From Thermasporomyces composti (GTDB lineage Bacteria; Actinomycetota; Actinomycetes; Propionibacteriales; Actinopolymorphaceae): a stretch of 64,000 bases of DNA. The notes below the pieces were generated by a model that saw only the letters and a program-made list of their open reading frames with translations, was not told the DNA's origin and did not search any database. The stretch is taken from contig NZ_QTUC01000001.1 in the NCBI RefSeq assembly GCF_003386795.1, positions 3,348,001 to 3,412,000 on the forward strand, given 5' to 3'. The translations under genes were made by a program, and so were the position numbers. Shown here in pieces: positions 16,306-25,374 of this stretch; within the stretch, counting starts at the first letter, position 1, and each line of letters begins with the position of its first letter.

Positions 16306-16698
16306 ATGGCGACGTCGGTGACGACGCCGTCGACCACACGGGAGAAGCCCGTGTTCGTTCCCGGCTACGGCTGGGTGCGGTGGTCGAAGGCCCTGTTGGA
16401 CGCGCAGGCTCGCTACCTCTTGCTCCTCCACCAGCCAGACCAGCGTTGGACGCGCCTCCGGTTCGTGGGCGGCAGGAGAGCCTCCGACAAGACGCGCTGC
16501 CTGTACTGCGGGCAGGAGTGGACGTGCCCGGAGGCGGCCTGGGCGGCCGCGTGGGTGTCGCCGCTGGCGCGCGTGCGTGGACGGCCGGCGAGGAGGCGAG
16601 GGGGCCGGCACCGCGCACCCGGGTCCCCGCGGGTCGTCTGGACCGGCCGTCGGGGCGCGACACGTCGGGTGGCCGCGGCGGCCGCCAAGGTCGGCTGA
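16306..16698 (+). CDS. Hypothetical small basic protein with C-x2-C-x4-C motif
   Basis: 130 aa from ATG at 16306, with GGGAGG 9 bases upstream (this decides against the open frame from 16213). Residues 22-80 look folded and aromatic (FVPGYGWVRWSKALLDAQARYLLLLHQPDQRWTRLRFV) and end in CLYCGQEWTCPEAAW, a small zinc-ribbon-like Cys cluster. The last ~40 residues are Arg/Ala/Gly-rich and probably disordered. I do not recognise the family. A nucleic-acid-binding role is possible from the charge, but nothing more can be claimed. Monocistronic, with 179 bp to galE. Confidence 0.5.
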   Translation: MATSVTTPSTTREKPVFVPGYGWVRWSKALLDAQARYLLLLHQPDQRWTRLRFVGGRRASDKTRCLYCGQEWTCPEAAWAAAWVSPLARVRGRPARRRGGRHRAPGSPRVVWTGRRGATRRVAAAAAKVG

Positions 16699-16877
16699 GC
16701 TCGGCCGAGGTTCGACCGGCGGTCAAGCAAGGTTCGCCGGAAGAGGGACGTCCGGCAGGACGTCGACCGCCCAGCCACCCTCGACGTGCCGACGGGGCGT
16801 GACGGGAATCACGACATCCCACCGTCGTCGTCGCATGGCCGCGTCGTGAGGCCAGTCAGGCCCTAAGGTGGGCGTCC

Positions 16878-17885
16878 ATGACCTGGCTCGTCACCGGAGG
16901 TGCTGGCTACATCGGCGCGCACGTCGTGCACGCCCTCCACGCCGCGGGGGAGCGGGTGGTGGCTCTCGACGATCTGTCGACCGGGGTGCCGGAGCGCCTC
17001 GCCGACCTCGAGGACGTTCCGCTCGTCACCGGCGCGGTGCAGGCGACCAGCCTGGTGGCGAAGGTGCTGCGCGAGTACGAGATCGAGGGCGTCGTCCACA
17101 TCGCCGCCAAGAAGCAGCCCGCGGAGTCGATCGAGAAGCCCTTGTTCTACTACCGCGAGAACGTCGGCGGGCTGGAGTCGCTGCTCCGCGCCATGGACGA
17201 GACCGGTGTCGACCGCCTGGTCTTCTCTTCGAGCGCGGCCACCTACGGCAACCAAGACACCGACGTCCTGACCGAGGACGCCGTGTGTCGGCCAGAAAGC
17301 CCGTACGGCGAGACCAAACTGGTCGGGGAGTGGATGATCGCCGATGTCGCTCGCGCGACCGGCCTGCGCTACATCAGCCTGCGCTACTTCAACGCCGCGG
17401 GCGCGGCACGTCCGGAGCTGGCGGACACGGGCGTGTTCAACCTCATCCCGATGGTGTTCGAACGGCTCACCGCCGAGAAGCCGCCGTTGATCTTCGGCGA
17501 CGACTACCCCACCCCCGACGGCACCACGATCCGGGACTACGTGCACGTCGCCGACATCGCCTCGGCCCATGTGGCGGCGGTCCGACACCTCGCCAGCGGG
17601 GTGGAGGCCCGTCATGTGCTCAACGTCGGCACCGGGCGTGGCACGTCCACCCGCCAGGTGGTCGAGACCATCCTCGAGGTGACCGGACGGCAGGACCTGA
17701 CGCCCGAGGTGCTCGGACGACGTCCCGGAGATCCCGCGATCTCGATCGCGTCCGCGGAGCGCATCCGGCAGGTGCTCGGCTGGTCGGCAGCCCACGACCT
17801 GCGCGCCATCGTGACGTCGGCGTGGGAGGGTTGGCTCTACCACCACCCGGAGGCGCGGCGTGTCGCGACCACGCCCGGCGGCTAG
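16878..17885 (+). CDS. galE: UDP-glucose 4-epimerase
   Basis: 335 aa extended short-chain dehydrogenase interconverting UDP-glucose and UDP-galactose with bound NAD+. The N-terminal MTWLVTGGAGYIGAHV gives the TGxxGYIG cofactor loop (6-13). The catalytic SSS at 117-119 and YGETK (Tyr143, Lys147) are present, as is RYFNAAGAA after it and the substrate-contact segment TIRDYVHVADIA. ATG at 16878 starts directly at the first beta strand. It would feed UDP-galactose to the envelope glycan genes upstream. A UDP-GalNAc or UDP-xylose epimerase specificity cannot be excluded. Confidence 0.9.
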   Translation: MTWLVTGGAGYIGAHVVHALHAAGERVVALDDLSTGVPERLADLEDVPLVTGAVQATSLVAKVLREYEIEGVVHIAAKKQPAESIEKPLFYYRENVGGLESLLRAMDETGVDRLVFSSSAATYGNQDTDVLTEDAVCRPESPYGETKLVGEWMIADVARATGLRYISLRYFNAAGAARPELADTGVFNLIPMVFERLTAEKPPLIFGDDYPTPDGTTIRDYVHVADIASAHVAAVRHLASGVEARHVLNVGTGRGTSTRQVVETILEVTGRQDLTPEVLGRRPGDPAISIASAERIRQVLGWSAAHDLRAIVTSAWEGWLYHHPEARRVATTPGG

Positions 17886-17970
17886 CCGGTCGGGGTGAGG
17901 CGAAGCGACGACGGACGAAGGAGACTGGGGCGAGCACACCCACGCCGGAGGAGGAAGGGGGCGGGCCAGG

Positions 17971-19974
17971 ATGACGAGCGCAGGCACCCTCGTATGGACA
18001 CCCCCGGCGGATGTCCGCGAGCGCACGAGAATCGGCGACTATCTCCGCTTCCTCGAACGGGAGCGCGGTCTCCACTTCGACGACTACGCCAGCCTGTGGC
18101 GCTGGTCGGTCGATGACCTGGCCGGTTTCTGGTCGAGCATCTGGGACTTCTTCGACGTCGGTGCGGGAACAGCCGCCACGCCGCCCCGGACCGTCCTGGG
18201 GCGTGCCACGATGCCGGGCGCGGAATGGTTCCCCGGCGCCACCCTCAACTACGCCGAGCACATGCTCGCCCACGCTCCCACGCGCGGACCGGCTGTCGTG
18301 GCTCGGTCGCAGACCCGCGGGCCGCTGGAGCTGACCGCGGCCGAGCTACGGGACGCGGTGGCTCGCGCTCGTGCGGGACTGCTGCGGCTGGGCGTCCGCA
18401 AGGGTGACCGGGTCGCGGCGTACCTGCCGAACATCCCCGAAGCCCTCGTGCTCCTGCTCGCCAGCGCGAGCCTGGGCGCGGTGTTCTCGTCCTGCGCGCC
18501 GGAGTTCGGGACGCGGAGCGTGGTCGACCGGTGGAGCCAGATCGAGCCCACTGTGCTCGTCGCCGTCGACGGCTACCGGTACGGCGCGAAGGAGGTCGAC
18601 CGCACCTCCGAGGTGGCGGCGATTCGAGCCGCCCTGCCGACGCTGCGCCACGTCGTCGTGGTGCCCTACCTGGCAGACGAGGTCGCTGCCGATGCCGGCG
18701 CCCTCACCTGGAGCGAGCTGCTCGCCGACGCCGGCGCGTTGGCGTTCGAGCCCGTGCCGTTCGACCATCCGCTCTACGTGCTGTACTCGTCGGGGACGAC
18801 CGGCCTGCCCAAGCCGATCGTGCACGGCCACGGCGGCATCCTCCTCGAGCACGCCAAGACGCTCGCCCTCCACTTCGACCTCGGGCCAGGCGACCGCTTC
18901 TTCTGGTTCACCACGACCGGCTGGATGATGTGGAACGCGCTGGTCTCGGGGCTGCTCGTCGGGTCCGCGGTCGTTCTCGTCGACGGCGACCCCTCCTATC
19001 CCGACCTGGGTGCCCTGTGGCGGTTGGCCGAGGAATGCGGCATCACCTTCTTCGGGACGAGCGCGCCGTACCTGATGAGCTGCCGCAAGGCGGGTCTGGT
19101 TCCAGCCCGGATGGCGGACCTGTCCCACATTCGAGGGGTCGGCTCGACGGGATCTCCGTTGCCGCCGGAGGGCTTCACGTGGGTGTACGAGAACGTCAAC
19201 CCGACCTTGCTCCTGCAGTCGTTCTCCGGCGGAACCGACGTGTGCACCGGCTTCCTCGGCGGCTCGCCGCTGGTGCCGGTGTACGCGGGGGAGATCTCGT
19301 GCGCGTGTCTGGGGGCGGCGGTGGCGGCGTACGACGCCTCGGGACGACCCGTGACCGACGAGCTGGGCGAGCTGGTCCTGGAGCGTCCGATGCCGTCCAT
19401 GCCGGTCGGGTTCTGGGGCGACGAGGACGGCTCGCGGTACCGCGCGACCTACTTCGCGGACTTCCCCGGCGTCTGGCGGCACGGTGACTGGGTCAAGGTC
19501 ACGCGGCGTGGAACCTACGTCATCACCGGCCGATCCGATGCCACGCTGAAGCGGGGCGGCGTCCGGATGGGCACCGCGGAGTTCTACTCGATCGTCGAAG
19601 GCTTTCCGGAGATCACCGACAGCCTCGTCGTCCACCTCGACACGGGCGACGGCGTCGACCAGCTGCTGCTGTTCGTCGTTCTGGCCGAGGGCGTCACGCT
19701 CGACGACGAGCTTCGGTCCCGGATCTCCGCCGAGCTCCGCATGCAGCTGTCGCCGCGGCACGTGCCCGACGAGATCGTCGCCGTCCCTGCTGTTCCACGC
19801 ACGCTGTCGGGCAAGAAACTCGAAGTGCCCGTCAAGCGCATCCTGGAAGGCCGTCCGGTCGAGGAAGCGGCGAGCACGGGCGCGCTGCAGAACCCGGAGG
19901 CGCTGCGGTCCTTCGCCGCGTTCGCGACGTCGCGTCGCACCGCCGTCAGCTCTGGCCCGACCGCAGCCGGGTGA
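17971..19974 (+). CDS. Acetoacetyl-CoA synthetase (acetoacetate--CoA ligase)
   Basis: 667 aa, in the range of acetoacetate-CoA ligases (about 650). Adenylate-forming enzyme that activates acetoacetate with ATP and CoA in the cytoplasm. The N-terminal ACS segment is present (FWSSIWDFFDV, PGAEWFPGATLNYAEHML). The P-loop is VLYSSGTTGLPKPIVHGHGG, and the A5/A8 regions include FSGGTDVCTGF and YVITGRSDATLKRGGVRMG. The catalytic Lys motif is LSGKKLEVPVKRIL near the C-terminus. GGAGGAAGGGGG lies upstream of ATG 17971. The 3' end overlaps the convergent TIGR03089 gene by 29 bp. Its place in ketone or leucine catabolism is from the family, not shown here. Confidence 0.9.
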   Translation: MTSAGTLVWTPPADVRERTRIGDYLRFLERERGLHFDDYASLWRWSVDDLAGFWSSIWDFFDVGAGTAATPPRTVLGRATMPGAEWFPGATLNYAEHMLAHAPTRGPAVVARSQTRGPLELTAAELRDAVARARAGLLRLGVRKGDRVAAYLPNIPEALVLLLASASLGAVFSSCAPEFGTRSVVDRWSQIEPTVLVAVDGYRYGAKEVDRTSEVAAIRAALPTLRHVVVVPYLADEVAADAGALTWSELLADAGALAFEPVPFDHPLYVLYSSGTTGLPKPIVHGHGGILLEHAKTLALHFDLGPGDRFFWFTTTGWMMWNALVSGLLVGSAVVLVDGDPSYPDLGALWRLAEECGITFFGTSAPYLMSCRKAGLVPARMADLSHIRGVGSTGSPLPPEGFTWVYENVNPTLLLQSFSGGTDVCTGFLGGSPLVPVYAGEISCACLGAAVAAYDASGRPVTDELGELVLERPMPSMPVGFWGDEDGSRYRATYFADFPGVWRHGDWVKVTRRGTYVITGRSDATLKRGGVRMGTAEFYSIVEGFPEITDSLVVHLDTGDGVDQLLLFVVLAEGVTLDDELRSRISAELRMQLSPRHVPDEIVAVPAVPRTLSGKKLEVPVKRILEGRPVEEAASTGALQNPEALRSFAAFATSRRTAVSSGPTAAG

Positions 19975-20701
19975 GCGTGACCTTCTCCTGCCGCACGCGG
20001 CGTTCGAGCGTCGCGGGGTCGAGGTTGCGGACCAAGACGACGGACGCCTGGCGGGCGAGCGGTGCCAGCAACGCGTCCAGGTAGCCGTCCGTCGCCGCGG
20101 GGTTGGCGTCGGTCAGCAGACGCTCGCCTGGTTGGAGGCCGAGCTCGTCGGCACGCCTGGTCGCGAGCTCGACGAGGGCGCCACCGGCGAGGACGTCGCC
20201 CTGGGGGGTGATGAGCGCCGGGGTCGCCTCGTCGGGTGGCTCGTAGGGGGTGAACACGTCGGCGTGGGACAGCACCTCCACGCCGTAGTCGAGGACACCC
20301 GGGGGAAGCGGCTCGGTGAACCCTCGGCCCAGCGGCGCGAGCGAGACGGCGACCGTGTCCCGCCCGCCGGCCCCCAGCGCCTCGGTGAGCCGCTCCGGTG
20401 CCGCGACGATCACCTCCGCGCCCGTCGGGTCGGCGAGGTCCACGACCAGCCCCGCCGTCCACGCCGCGAGAGTCCAGACCGCACCCAGCCAGTGGGTCGG
20501 GAGCAGGAGAGCGACCCGCTCGCGGGACTGCGTTCCCAACGTGTCCTGGAGGAGGTTCGCGGTCTTCGCCACCCAGTTGTCGAGCGTTGTGTACGACAGC
20601 TCCACGCGCTCGCCGGTGGCGTCGTCGTAGAAGGTGAGGAAGGGACGCGACGGGTCGCTGGCGGTCGCCAGCAGCTCGGCCGGTGTCCGTGGGCTCGCCA
20701 C
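19946..20701 (-). CDS. TIGR03089 family protein (truncated adenylation-domain relative)
   Basis: 251 aa from GTG at 20701. The protein looks like the N-terminal part of an acyl-CoA synthetase (FLTFYDDATGERVELSYTTLDNWVAKTANLLQDTLG, then VALLLPTHWLGAVWTLAAWTAGLVVDLAD). It lacks the ATP-binding P-loop and the C-terminal lysine domain. Proteins of this size and composition are the actinobacterial TIGR03089 family of unknown function, found beside manC and LCP genes (Rv3268 position in M. tuberculosis). Divergent from manC with 131 bp between. Not expected to adenylate anything by itself. Confidence 0.8.
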   Translation of the reverse strand: MASPRTPAELLATASDPSRPFLTFYDDATGERVELSYTTLDNWVAKTANLLQDTLGTQSRERVALLLPTHWLGAVWTLAAWTAGLVVDLADPTGAEVIVAAPERLTEALGAGGRDTVAVSLAPLGRGFTEPLPPGVLDYGVEVLSHADVFTPYEPPDEATPALITPQGDVLAGGALVELATRRADELGLQPGERLLTDANPAATDGYLDALLAPLARQASVVLVRNLDPATLERRVRQEKVTLTRLRSGQS

Positions 20702-20832
20702 GTCGCACGAGCATAAGGCCGGCTTCGCCCCGCTGTGCGCGAGCGTGTCGCACCCGTCCGGCTTGCGCCTCGAGACGACGAGCCTCAGGACCACCGCGTC
20801 TGACGACAGCGCAACCCGTAGGCTCCGGTGAC

Positions 20833-21942
20833 ATGCGCTACGCCGTCATCGTCGCCGGGGGCGCCGGCACTCGACTGTGGCCACTGTCTCGCGCGGCCCA
20901 CCCCAAGCAGCTGCTCAGTGTGGTCGGCGGACGGAGCCTGCTTCGGCTCGCCTTCGAGCGGCTGGTCGGCGTGGTACCACCCGAGCGGATCTTCGTGTGC
21001 GCTGGTTCGGTGCATCGGGACGCGATCCTCGAGCACCTGCCGGAGCTGCCGCACGACAACTTCCTCGGGGAGCCGCTCGCTCGGGACACCGCCAACGCGA
21101 TCGGGTTGGGCTGCGCCCTGCTGGCGCGCCGCGACCCCGACGCCACGGTGGCGTTCGTCACCTCCGACCACGTGATCGAGCCGATCGACGAGTTCCACGA
21201 CGCGCTTCGGACGGCGTTCGACGTGGTCGAGCGGGACCCGCAGGTCCTGGCGACGTTCGGGATTCCGCCATCGTCACCTCACACCGGCCTCGGCTACATC
21301 GAGCGGGCCGAGCCCTACCGTCCCGGCGAGCCGCTCGCCGGCGGCGAGGTGTTCGCGGTGTCGGCGTTCATCGAGAAGCCCGGACTCGAGGCGGCACGGG
21401 AGTACTACGCCTCGGGCCGGTACCTGTGGAACTCCGGCATGTTCGTGTGGCGGGCCGACACCCTGCTCCGGGAGCTGGAGACCTTCCTGCCCGCTTCCCA
21501 CGCCGGGCTGACGCGGATCGCGAAGGCGTGGGACACCCCAGAGCGGGACGCCACGTTGCGGGAGGTCTACACCAGTCTCCCCAAGATCAGCATCGACTAC
21601 GCGGTGATGGAGCCGGCGGCGCGCGGCGAAGGCGCGGCGCGGGTGGTCGTGGTCCCCATGGCGGTCGACTGGCTGGACGTCGGGTCGTGGCCAGCGCTGG
21701 CTCGCACCTTGGAGAACGACAGCTCCCAGAACGCCGCCAACACCGTCACGGTGCTGGTCGACTCCGAGGGCAACATCGTGGTGAGCGACGACCCCGAACA
21801 CCTGGTCGCGACGGTGGGTCTGCGGGACACGATCATCGTCCACACCCGCGACGTCACGATGGTGTGCCCGAAGAACTCCGCGGAACGGGTCAAGGACCTC
21901 GTCGCGCGCGTCCACGACGCGCATGGCGGTCGCTACTCCTGA
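20833..21942 (+). CDS. manC: Mannose-1-phosphate guanylyltransferase
   Basis: 369 aa from ATG at 20833; the open frame to 20683 shows no homology. It makes GDP-mannose from GTP and mannose-1-phosphate. Signature IVAGGAGTRLWPLSRAAHPKQLL binds the nucleotide; VAFVTSDHVI is the metal loop; FIEKP and WNSGMFVWR are family motifs; ISIDYAVME and VDWLDVGSW mark the C-terminal part of the catalytic domain. It is the short single-domain type, without the isomerase domain of bifunctional ManC/AlgA. manB (33606) and manA (36445) in this window supply the substrate. Confidence 0.92.
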   Translation: MRYAVIVAGGAGTRLWPLSRAAHPKQLLSVVGGRSLLRLAFERLVGVVPPERIFVCAGSVHRDAILEHLPELPHDNFLGEPLARDTANAIGLGCALLARRDPDATVAFVTSDHVIEPIDEFHDALRTAFDVVERDPQVLATFGIPPSSPHTGLGYIERAEPYRPGEPLAGGEVFAVSAFIEKPGLEAAREYYASGRYLWNSGMFVWRADTLLRELETFLPASHAGLTRIAKAWDTPERDATLREVYTSLPKISIDYAVMEPAARGEGAARVVVVPMAVDWLDVGSWPALARTLENDSSQNAANTVTVLVDSEGNIVVSDDPEHLVATVGLRDTIIVHTRDVTMVCPKNSAERVKDLVARVHDAHGGRYS

Positions 21943-22060
21943 GTCTTCCTGGGTCTCGACCGGCCGCAGGCGGTCCGGTCGGCGCGGGCTCGGGTCCGTG
22001 CGGTGAGCCGGACGTGGGGCCGCCTCATTCCGTGTCGGCGCGGGCGGTGAGACTGGTCGG

Positions 22061-23056
22061 GTGCCTCCGTTCACCGTCGCCTCCCCCGCCACCGCCGGCT
22101 CCGGCCGTCCCGTCACCACCGCCCCGGGACGCCCTGCCGCCATCACCACCGTGAGGCGCACGATCACCACCGAGCACCCCCTCGATCCAGTGGTGACGCT
22201 GGCCTCACTCCAGCGTGGTGCCGGCGACCCGACCCACCGGGTCACGCCGGACGGCACGGTCTGGCGGGGAACGCGGACACCGGACGGGCCAGCCACGGTC
22301 CGGATCAGCGCCGACGCGGCGGCCGGTGCCGTCCACGCCGAGGCCTGGGGGCCGGGCGCGACGTGGGTCCTCGATCGCCTGCCAGCGCTCGTGGGCGCCG
22401 AGGACGACCCGAGCGGGTTCGAGCCAGGACTGCCGCTGCTCGTTCGGCTGGCGGCGCGGTTCGCGGGGTGGCGGGTCTGCCGGACCGGCCTGGTGATGGA
22501 GGCGCTCGTGCCTGCCGTCTTGGAACAGAAGGTCACCTCGCGAGAAGCCTGGCGGTCGTGGCGAGAGCTGGTGTGGCGGTTCGGGGAGCGGGCCCCCGGC
22601 CCCGTCCCGTTCTCCCTGTGGGTTCCGCCGGATCCCGCGGTTCTCGCGCGGCTGCCGTCGTGGGAATGGCACCGGGCCGGTGTGGGGCCCCAGCGGGCGC
22701 GGACGATCGTGCGGTGCTGTCAACGGGCGGCTGCGATCGAGCGGACGGTCGGCCTGCCGCCGCAGGAGGTCGAGCGTCGGCTGCGAAGCATCCCCGGAAT
22801 CGGCCCGTGGACGGTGGCGGAGGTGCTCCAGCGGGCTCACGGATGCCCGGACGCGGTCTCGGTCGGCGACTACAACCTGCCCAAGGCGGTGGGCTGGGCG
22901 TTGGCTGGTCGGCCGTTCGACGACGCCGCGATGCTGGTGGCGCTGGAACGCTGGCGAGGTCACCGATATCGGGTGACCCGGCTCATCGAGCTGGCCGGCA
23001 TCATGCCGCCGCGTCGGGCGCCCCGCGCTCCGGTGCGTGACTACCGCGCGATGTGA
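22061..23056 (+). CDS. DNA-3-methyladenine glycosylase II family (AlkA-like, HhH-GPD)
   Basis: 331 aa from GTG 22061; the first 30 residues are low-complexity, and GTG at 22151 is an alternative. The helix-hairpin-helix is RLRSIPGIGPWTVAEVLQRAHG, followed by PDAVSVGDYNLP with the catalytic Asp of AlkA-type glycosylases. Upstream, VLEQKVTSREAWRSWRELV corresponds to the AlkA helix after the beta domain. It would remove alkylated bases. In M. tuberculosis the same chromosomal slot next to fbiB carries a DNA methylase gene instead (from memory). Convergent with fbiB, 15 bp between stops. Confidence 0.85.
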   Translation: MPPFTVASPATAGSGRPVTTAPGRPAAITTVRRTITTEHPLDPVVTLASLQRGAGDPTHRVTPDGTVWRGTRTPDGPATVRISADAAAGAVHAEAWGPGATWVLDRLPALVGAEDDPSGFEPGLPLLVRLAARFAGWRVCRTGLVMEALVPAVLEQKVTSREAWRSWRELVWRFGERAPGPVPFSLWVPPDPAVLARLPSWEWHRAGVGPQRARTIVRCCQRAAAIERTVGLPPQEVERRLRSIPGIGPWTVAEVLQRAHGCPDAVSVGDYNLPKAVGWALAGRPFDDAAMLVALERWRGHRYRVTRLIELAGIMPPRRAPRAPVRDYRAM

Positions 23057-23071
23057 CGACGACCGGCGGGC

Positions 23072-24208
23072 TCACGCCCGTGTCTCAGCCGCCGCCCCGA
23101 TCGCGAGGAGACCGACTGGCTCGACGTCCCGGCTCGGCAGCAGGGTCATCAGCGCGGCGACGTCCAGGCGCTCAGCGGGGAACCAGCGGGTCGCCAGCCC
23201 TTCGACCGCGCAGGCGAGGACCAGACGCTCCCGCACACCACCCAGGTCGAGGAGCGCGGCGGGCGTGGGCGCGTTCGGGCGCAGGTACGGCACGACCAGG
23301 GCGGGTAGGGACGCCGGCAGGCTGAGCGCGTCCAGGAGTGGCTTGCGCGCGGGCACGTCGTGAACGCGCACGAGCCCCCACCACGGGGTCTCCGTCTCGG
23401 CGACCGCCTCGAACGCTCTCTGGAGGGCGACCGGGTCCACAGTGCCGTCCACGAGCTCGCGTGGCGCGGGCCGGAGAGCCTGGCGGGCCGCCTCGCGGGA
23501 GCCGAGCCGGAACAGGTCGTCCTCGGCGGACCGGACCAGCGCCTGGACACCAGGTCCGTCGTCGGAGGTGACGAGCGCCGCGAGACCGCGCACCACCGCG
23601 ACCGGGACCTGCCCGAGCTTGCCCTTGACCAGGTCCGCCGCGGACGCCAGCTCGTCGGCGAGGGCGGGCGCCGTGACGACCAGCTCGTTGCCGTGCACGT
23701 CGCGTCGACCTCGGTAGTCGTCGAGCACGCGGACGCCGGCGGCCCCCACAGCAAGGTCGGTCTGCCCGAGCCGCCACGGCCGACCGAACGTGTCGGTGAC
23801 GATCACCCCCACCGTGACGCCACGGCGTCGGGCGAGCCCCCGGCGCAGCGCTCGCGCGGAGGCGTCGGGGTCCACCGGCAGCAGCACGACGCTGCCCGTC
23901 GCGACGTTCGAGGTATCGACACCGGCGGCCGCCATGACGAAGCCGTGCCGGGTCTGGACGATCCGGGTCGTGCCGCGCTCGGCGACCACGCGAACCGTCT
24001 CGGCCTCGACCGCGGCCGCCCGGTCACCGGTCACGACGCGACCCTCGGCCTTGCTCACCACCTTGCTGGACACGACGACGATGTCGCCGTCGCGCAGGTC
24101 GGTGGCGTGCTCGGCGACGAGCGCGGCGAGGTCGTCCCCAGCCCGGACCTCCGGCATCCCGACCACGGGGGAGACGAGGACGGCGCTGGTGGGAGGCTCG
24201 GTGGTCAT
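23072..24208 (-). CDS. fbiB: Coenzyme F420:L-glutamate ligase with shortened C-terminal domain
   Basis: 378 aa from ATG at 24208, overlapping the fbiA stop (ATGA). Residues 1-240 are the F420-0:gamma-glutamyl ligase domain (VSSKVVSKAEGRVV, RIVQTRHGFVMAAAGVDTSN, VGVIVTDTFGRPWRLGQTDLAVG, YRGRRDVHGNELVVT), adding glutamates to F420-0. Mycobacterial FbiB has about 450 aa with an FMN-binding nitroreductase domain that reduces dehydro-F420-0. Here the C-terminal part is only about 130 aa, and the RRSVRRF-type FMN motif is absent, although the end (LGLLAIGAA-like) still aligns. Reduction activity is therefore doubtful. Confidence 0.88.
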   Translation of the reverse strand: MTTEPPTSAVLVSPVVGMPEVRAGDDLAALVAEHATDLRDGDIVVVSSKVVSKAEGRVVTGDRAAAVEAETVRVVAERGTTRIVQTRHGFVMAAAGVDTSNVATGSVVLLPVDPDASARALRRGLARRRGVTVGVIVTDTFGRPWRLGQTDLAVGAAGVRVLDDYRGRRDVHGNELVVTAPALADELASAADLVKGKLGQVPVAVVRGLAALVTSDDGPGVQALVRSAEDDLFRLGSREAARQALRPAPRELVDGTVDPVALQRAFEAVAETETPWWGLVRVHDVPARKPLLDALSLPASLPALVVPYLRPNAPTPAALLDLGGVRERLVLACAVEGLATRWFPAERLDVAALMTLLPSRDVEPVGLLAIGAAAETRA

Positions 24209-25182
24209 CGACGTACCGCCGCGGCGAGGTCGAGCGCGGCAGCGGCCATCGCCGCCGTCGCCTCGACGCTGGACATCAGGAGGGGGACCGCCCGGGCCGC
24301 GATGCCGGCGGCGGTCACCTGGGGGACGGCCGGCGCGTCGCGCTCGTCCACCAACCACCCGTCGAGCAGGCCACCGTCGCGTCGAGCCCCGAAGTGCAGC
24401 GCGACGCCGGCGGCGGAGGTGTCGACACCGATCGCGGGCAGCAGCTTGTCGGCCATCCCTCGGACTGGCGCGCCGCCGATGATCGGGGAGAGGCCCACGA
24501 TCGGCGCGGACGCGGCGCGGAGTGCTGAGCGGATCCCCTGGACGGACAGGATCGGCCCCAGGCTCACCACCGGGTTCGACGGCGGGAACAGCAGGACGTC
24601 CGCGGAGGCGATGGCGTCGAGCACGCCAGGCGCCGGCGTGGCGTCCTCGATGCCGACGAAGGTGATGTCGACCACCGGCAGCTCGGCGTGGTGGCGCACC
24701 CAGTACTCCTGGAAGTGGAGGCGACGGTGACCGCCGGGCGCGGCGGGATCCTCCACGACCACGTGCGTCTCGACGGACTGGTCGGTCATCGGCAGCAGCC
24801 GAACGGGGAGGCGCCAGCGGGCGGTGAGGAGCGCCGTGACCTCCGTCAGCGACCGGCCCTGGGCGAGCAGCTCGGTGCGGACCAGGTGGGTGCCGATGTC
24901 CCGGTCCCCGAGGCCGAACCAGGAGGGGACGGCGTCGTAGGCCCGGATCTCCTCGAGGGCGTGCCAGGTCTCGTTGGCGCGTCCCCAGCCTCGGCCCTCG
25001 TCGTTGCCGCCGCCGAGGGTGTACATGACCGTGTCGAGATCGGGGCAGACCCGCAGACCGTAGAGCGTGAGATCGTCAGCGGTGTTGCCGATGACCGTGA
25101 TGTCGGCATCGGGCGCGTGGGCGACGAGGCCGCGCAGGAATCGGGCTGCGCCGATGCCGCCGGCGAGAACGGTGATCCGCAC
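24205..25182 (-). CDS. fbiA: Phospho-lactate/phosphoenolpyruvyl transferase of F420 synthesis
   Basis: 325 aa from GTG at 25182; a longer frame to 25236 adds residues with no homology. It joins the activated three-carbon unit to the deazaflavin Fo, giving (dehydro-)F420-0. Typical segments are ITVLAGGIGAARFLRGL, VIGNTADDLTLYGLRVCPDLDTVMYTL, WFGLGDRDIGTH, VLLFPPSNPVVSLGPIL and VVGLSPIIGG-like VGLSPIIGGAPVRGMADKLL, which surround the substrate pocket of CofD/FbiA. First gene of the fbiA-fbiB operon. fbiC and fbiD are not in this window. Confidence 0.93.
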   Translation of the reverse strand: MRITVLAGGIGAARFLRGLVAHAPDADITVIGNTADDLTLYGLRVCPDLDTVMYTLGGGNDEGRGWGRANETWHALEEIRAYDAVPSWFGLGDRDIGTHLVRTELLAQGRSLTEVTALLTARWRLPVRLLPMTDQSVETHVVVEDPAAPGGHRRLHFQEYWVRHHAELPVVDITFVGIEDATPAPGVLDAIASADVLLFPPSNPVVSLGPILSVQGIRSALRAASAPIVGLSPIIGGAPVRGMADKLLPAIGVDTSAAGVALHFGARRDGGLLDGWLVDERDAPAVPQVTAAGIAARAVPLLMSSVEATAAMAAAALDLAAAVRR

Positions 25183-25374
25183 GCCGACTAGTCTGCCTCC
25201 CCCATGCAACTCGCCGTCGGCCGACCAGCCTGTCAAGGGCTCACGGACGCACCGGACCCGACGAGGAGGGATCCGACGGGGGCCGGACTGCGTCGATGGG
25301 GGGCGAGAGCGACGATCGTCTGCCCGATATGGGAGGCTTCCGTCCCGACATCACCACCATGAGGGGGTAGCACC

